From positions 1 through 23,359 of the forward strand of contig JASHSW010000003.1 in NCBI GenBank assembly GCA_030038595.1: 23,359 nt of DNA, given 5' to 3'. The first letter of the stretch is position 1. The number at the start of each line of letters is the position of its first letter. A program made the position numbers and the translations under genes. The DNA comes from Methylovirgula sp. GTDB lineage: Bacteria; Pseudomonadota; Alphaproteobacteria; Rhizobiales; Beijerinckiaceae. Shown here piece by piece: positions 22,538-23,359 of this stretch. The notes beneath the pieces are model-generated. The model saw only the letters and a list, made by a program, of their open reading frames with translations, had not been told where the DNA came from and ran no database searches.

Positions 22538-23359
22538 GTGTCCCACCTGCTCGTCGAACGCGCCCCCGCCAAAGTCAACCTGACGCTGCATGTCGTCGGC
22601 CGGCGCGCCGACGGCTATCACGAACTCGAAAGCCTCGTCGCCTTTTCGCGCAGCGGCGACGCGCTCACGCTCCTCCCCGGCGGTGAATTTAGGTTTCACG
22701 TCGATGGGCCGATGGCGGCGGCGGCGGGCGATCCGCAAAAAAATCTCGTCGTGAAGGCGGTGCGCCATCTCGCCGAGCTCGTCGCAGGGCTCAAGCTCGG
22801 CGCACTGCACTTGAAGAAAAACCTGCCGGTTGCGGCGGGGATCGGCGGCGGGTCTTCCGACGCCGCCGCGGGCTTGCGGCTTGTGGCGCGCGCCAACGGA
22901 CTTGCGTTTGAAGATCCGCGCATCCTCACCGCGGCGCGCTCGACGGGCGCGGACGTTCCTATTTGCCTCGCCGGGAAGGCGCGGATGATGATGGGGATCG
23001 GCGAACGCCTCGGCCCCCACCTTCATCTGCCGCCGCTGCCCGCGCTGCTCGTCAATCCACGCCAGCCGATTGAGACGAAGACCGTCTTTGCAGAACTTCG
23101 GGAAAGGCCAGGAAGCGCGACCGGGTTCGGGCCGCATCCGCAGATCACGTCCGGTCTCAGCTATACAGCGCTCCTCGCCGCACTGTGCAAAGGCAGCAAC
23201 GACCTGGAGGACGCCGCCTGCGTACTGGCGCCGGTCATCGGCGATGTGCTCGCCATCCTCGCCGCGGCGCGTGGCTGCAAGCTCACCCGGATGTCGGGAT
23301 CTGGGGCAACCTGCTTTGGGATTTTCACCGACTGCCGCGCCGCCGGCCGCGCCAAGAAG
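22538..23359 (+). CDS. ispE: 4-diphosphocytidyl-2-C-methyl-D-erythritol kinase, 3' end outside window
   Basis: IspE phosphorylates CDP-methylerythritol with ATP, the fourth step of the MEP isoprenoid pathway. The frame is open to the last base; 274 codons are visible out of an expected 280-300. GHMP-kinase features are the N-terminal substrate motif ERAPAKVNLTLHVVGRRADG with the catalytic-region Lys, YHELESLVAF, the Gly-rich ATP loop LPVAAGIGGGSSDAAAGLRL, TGADVPICL with the catalytic Asp, and the C-terminal MSGSGATCFGIF. The GTG at 22538 is chosen because homologues begin a few residues before VERAPAKVNL; another GTG at 22490 is in frame and neither has a strong Shine-Dalgarno. It follows the TPR gene after 75 bases on the same strand and is probably cotranscribed. 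Confidence 0.95.
   Translation, partial: MSHLLVERAPAKVNLTLHVVGRRADGYHELESLVAFSRSGDALTLLPGGEFRFHVDGPMAAAAGDPQKNLVVKAVRHLAELVAGLKLGALHLKKNLPVAAGIGGGSSDAAAGLRLVARANGLAFEDPRILTAARSTGADVPICLAGKARMMMGIGERLGPHLHLPPLPALLVNPRQPIETKTVFAELRERPGSATGFGPHPQITSGLSYTALLAALCKGSNDLEDAACVLAPVIGDVLAILAAARGCKLTRMSGSGATCFGIFTDCRAAGRAKK

Noticed and set aside
22496..23137. 213-codon minus-strand ORF at the right end
   Set aside because: It is antisense to ispE, whose GHMP motifs are clear; ispE simply lacks its stop because the window ends.

Overview
The window is a GC-rich stretch of chromosome from an alphaproteobacterium, most likely of the order Hyphomicrobiales (Rhizobiales). A Beijerinckiaceae/Methylocella-like relative would fit, but I cannot settle the family from sequence alone. 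The reasons are high GC with strong GC3 (shown by the very long antisense ORFs), a DUF2948 gene directly behind murA, a dxs-tlyA-rlmD cluster, ppdK followed by a SleB-type cell-wall hydrolase, and a TPR gene directly before ispE. I saw no transposase, integrase, phage gene or CRISPR array.

Layout. 1-309 is the tail of an unrecognised (possibly DUF3828) gene on the plus strand. It meets a minus-strand cluster back to back (310-4242, read right to left): a small basic protein, murA, a DUF2948 protein and an aminopeptidase P. A tRNA-Thr(GGT) at 4395-4469 faces away from this cluster. Plus-strand genes follow: an uncharacterised 182-residue protein, a Sua5-type tsaC, and a TolB-like/TPR regulator-like protein. 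The last converges on a DUF4188 gene with overlapping stop codons. Further minus-strand genes are an FAD-linked 2-hydroxyacid dehydrogenase and the tight cluster dxs, DUF2165 membrane protein, tlyA and rlmD (10741-15183). From 15573 onward everything reads rightward: an HdeD/DUF308 membrane protein, ppdK, a SleB-type hydrolase, a secreted TPR protein and a 3'-truncated ispE.

How the genes fit together. Three themes recur. One is cell envelope: murA, the SleB-type hydrolase, the HdeD-like protein and the exported TPR protein. The second is isoprenoid precursor supply: dxs and ispE are steps 1 and 4 of the MEP pathway, and PPDK between them interconverts PEP and pyruvate, a Dxs substrate. The third is RNA modification: TsaC for t6A37, TlyA for 2'-O-methylation and RlmD for m5U. 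These are core functions, and the window reads mainly as a housekeeping region.

I found no convincing new multi-gene system. The observations most worth checking are non-coding. The ppdK leader can form a 12-bp stem interleaved with an 8-bp stem (pseudoknot topology). The tsaC leader has tandem hairpins that run up to the start codon and looks like an imperfect duplication of itself. There is also a 16-bp perfect palindrome upstream of the FAD dehydrogenase. All functional readings of these are inference.
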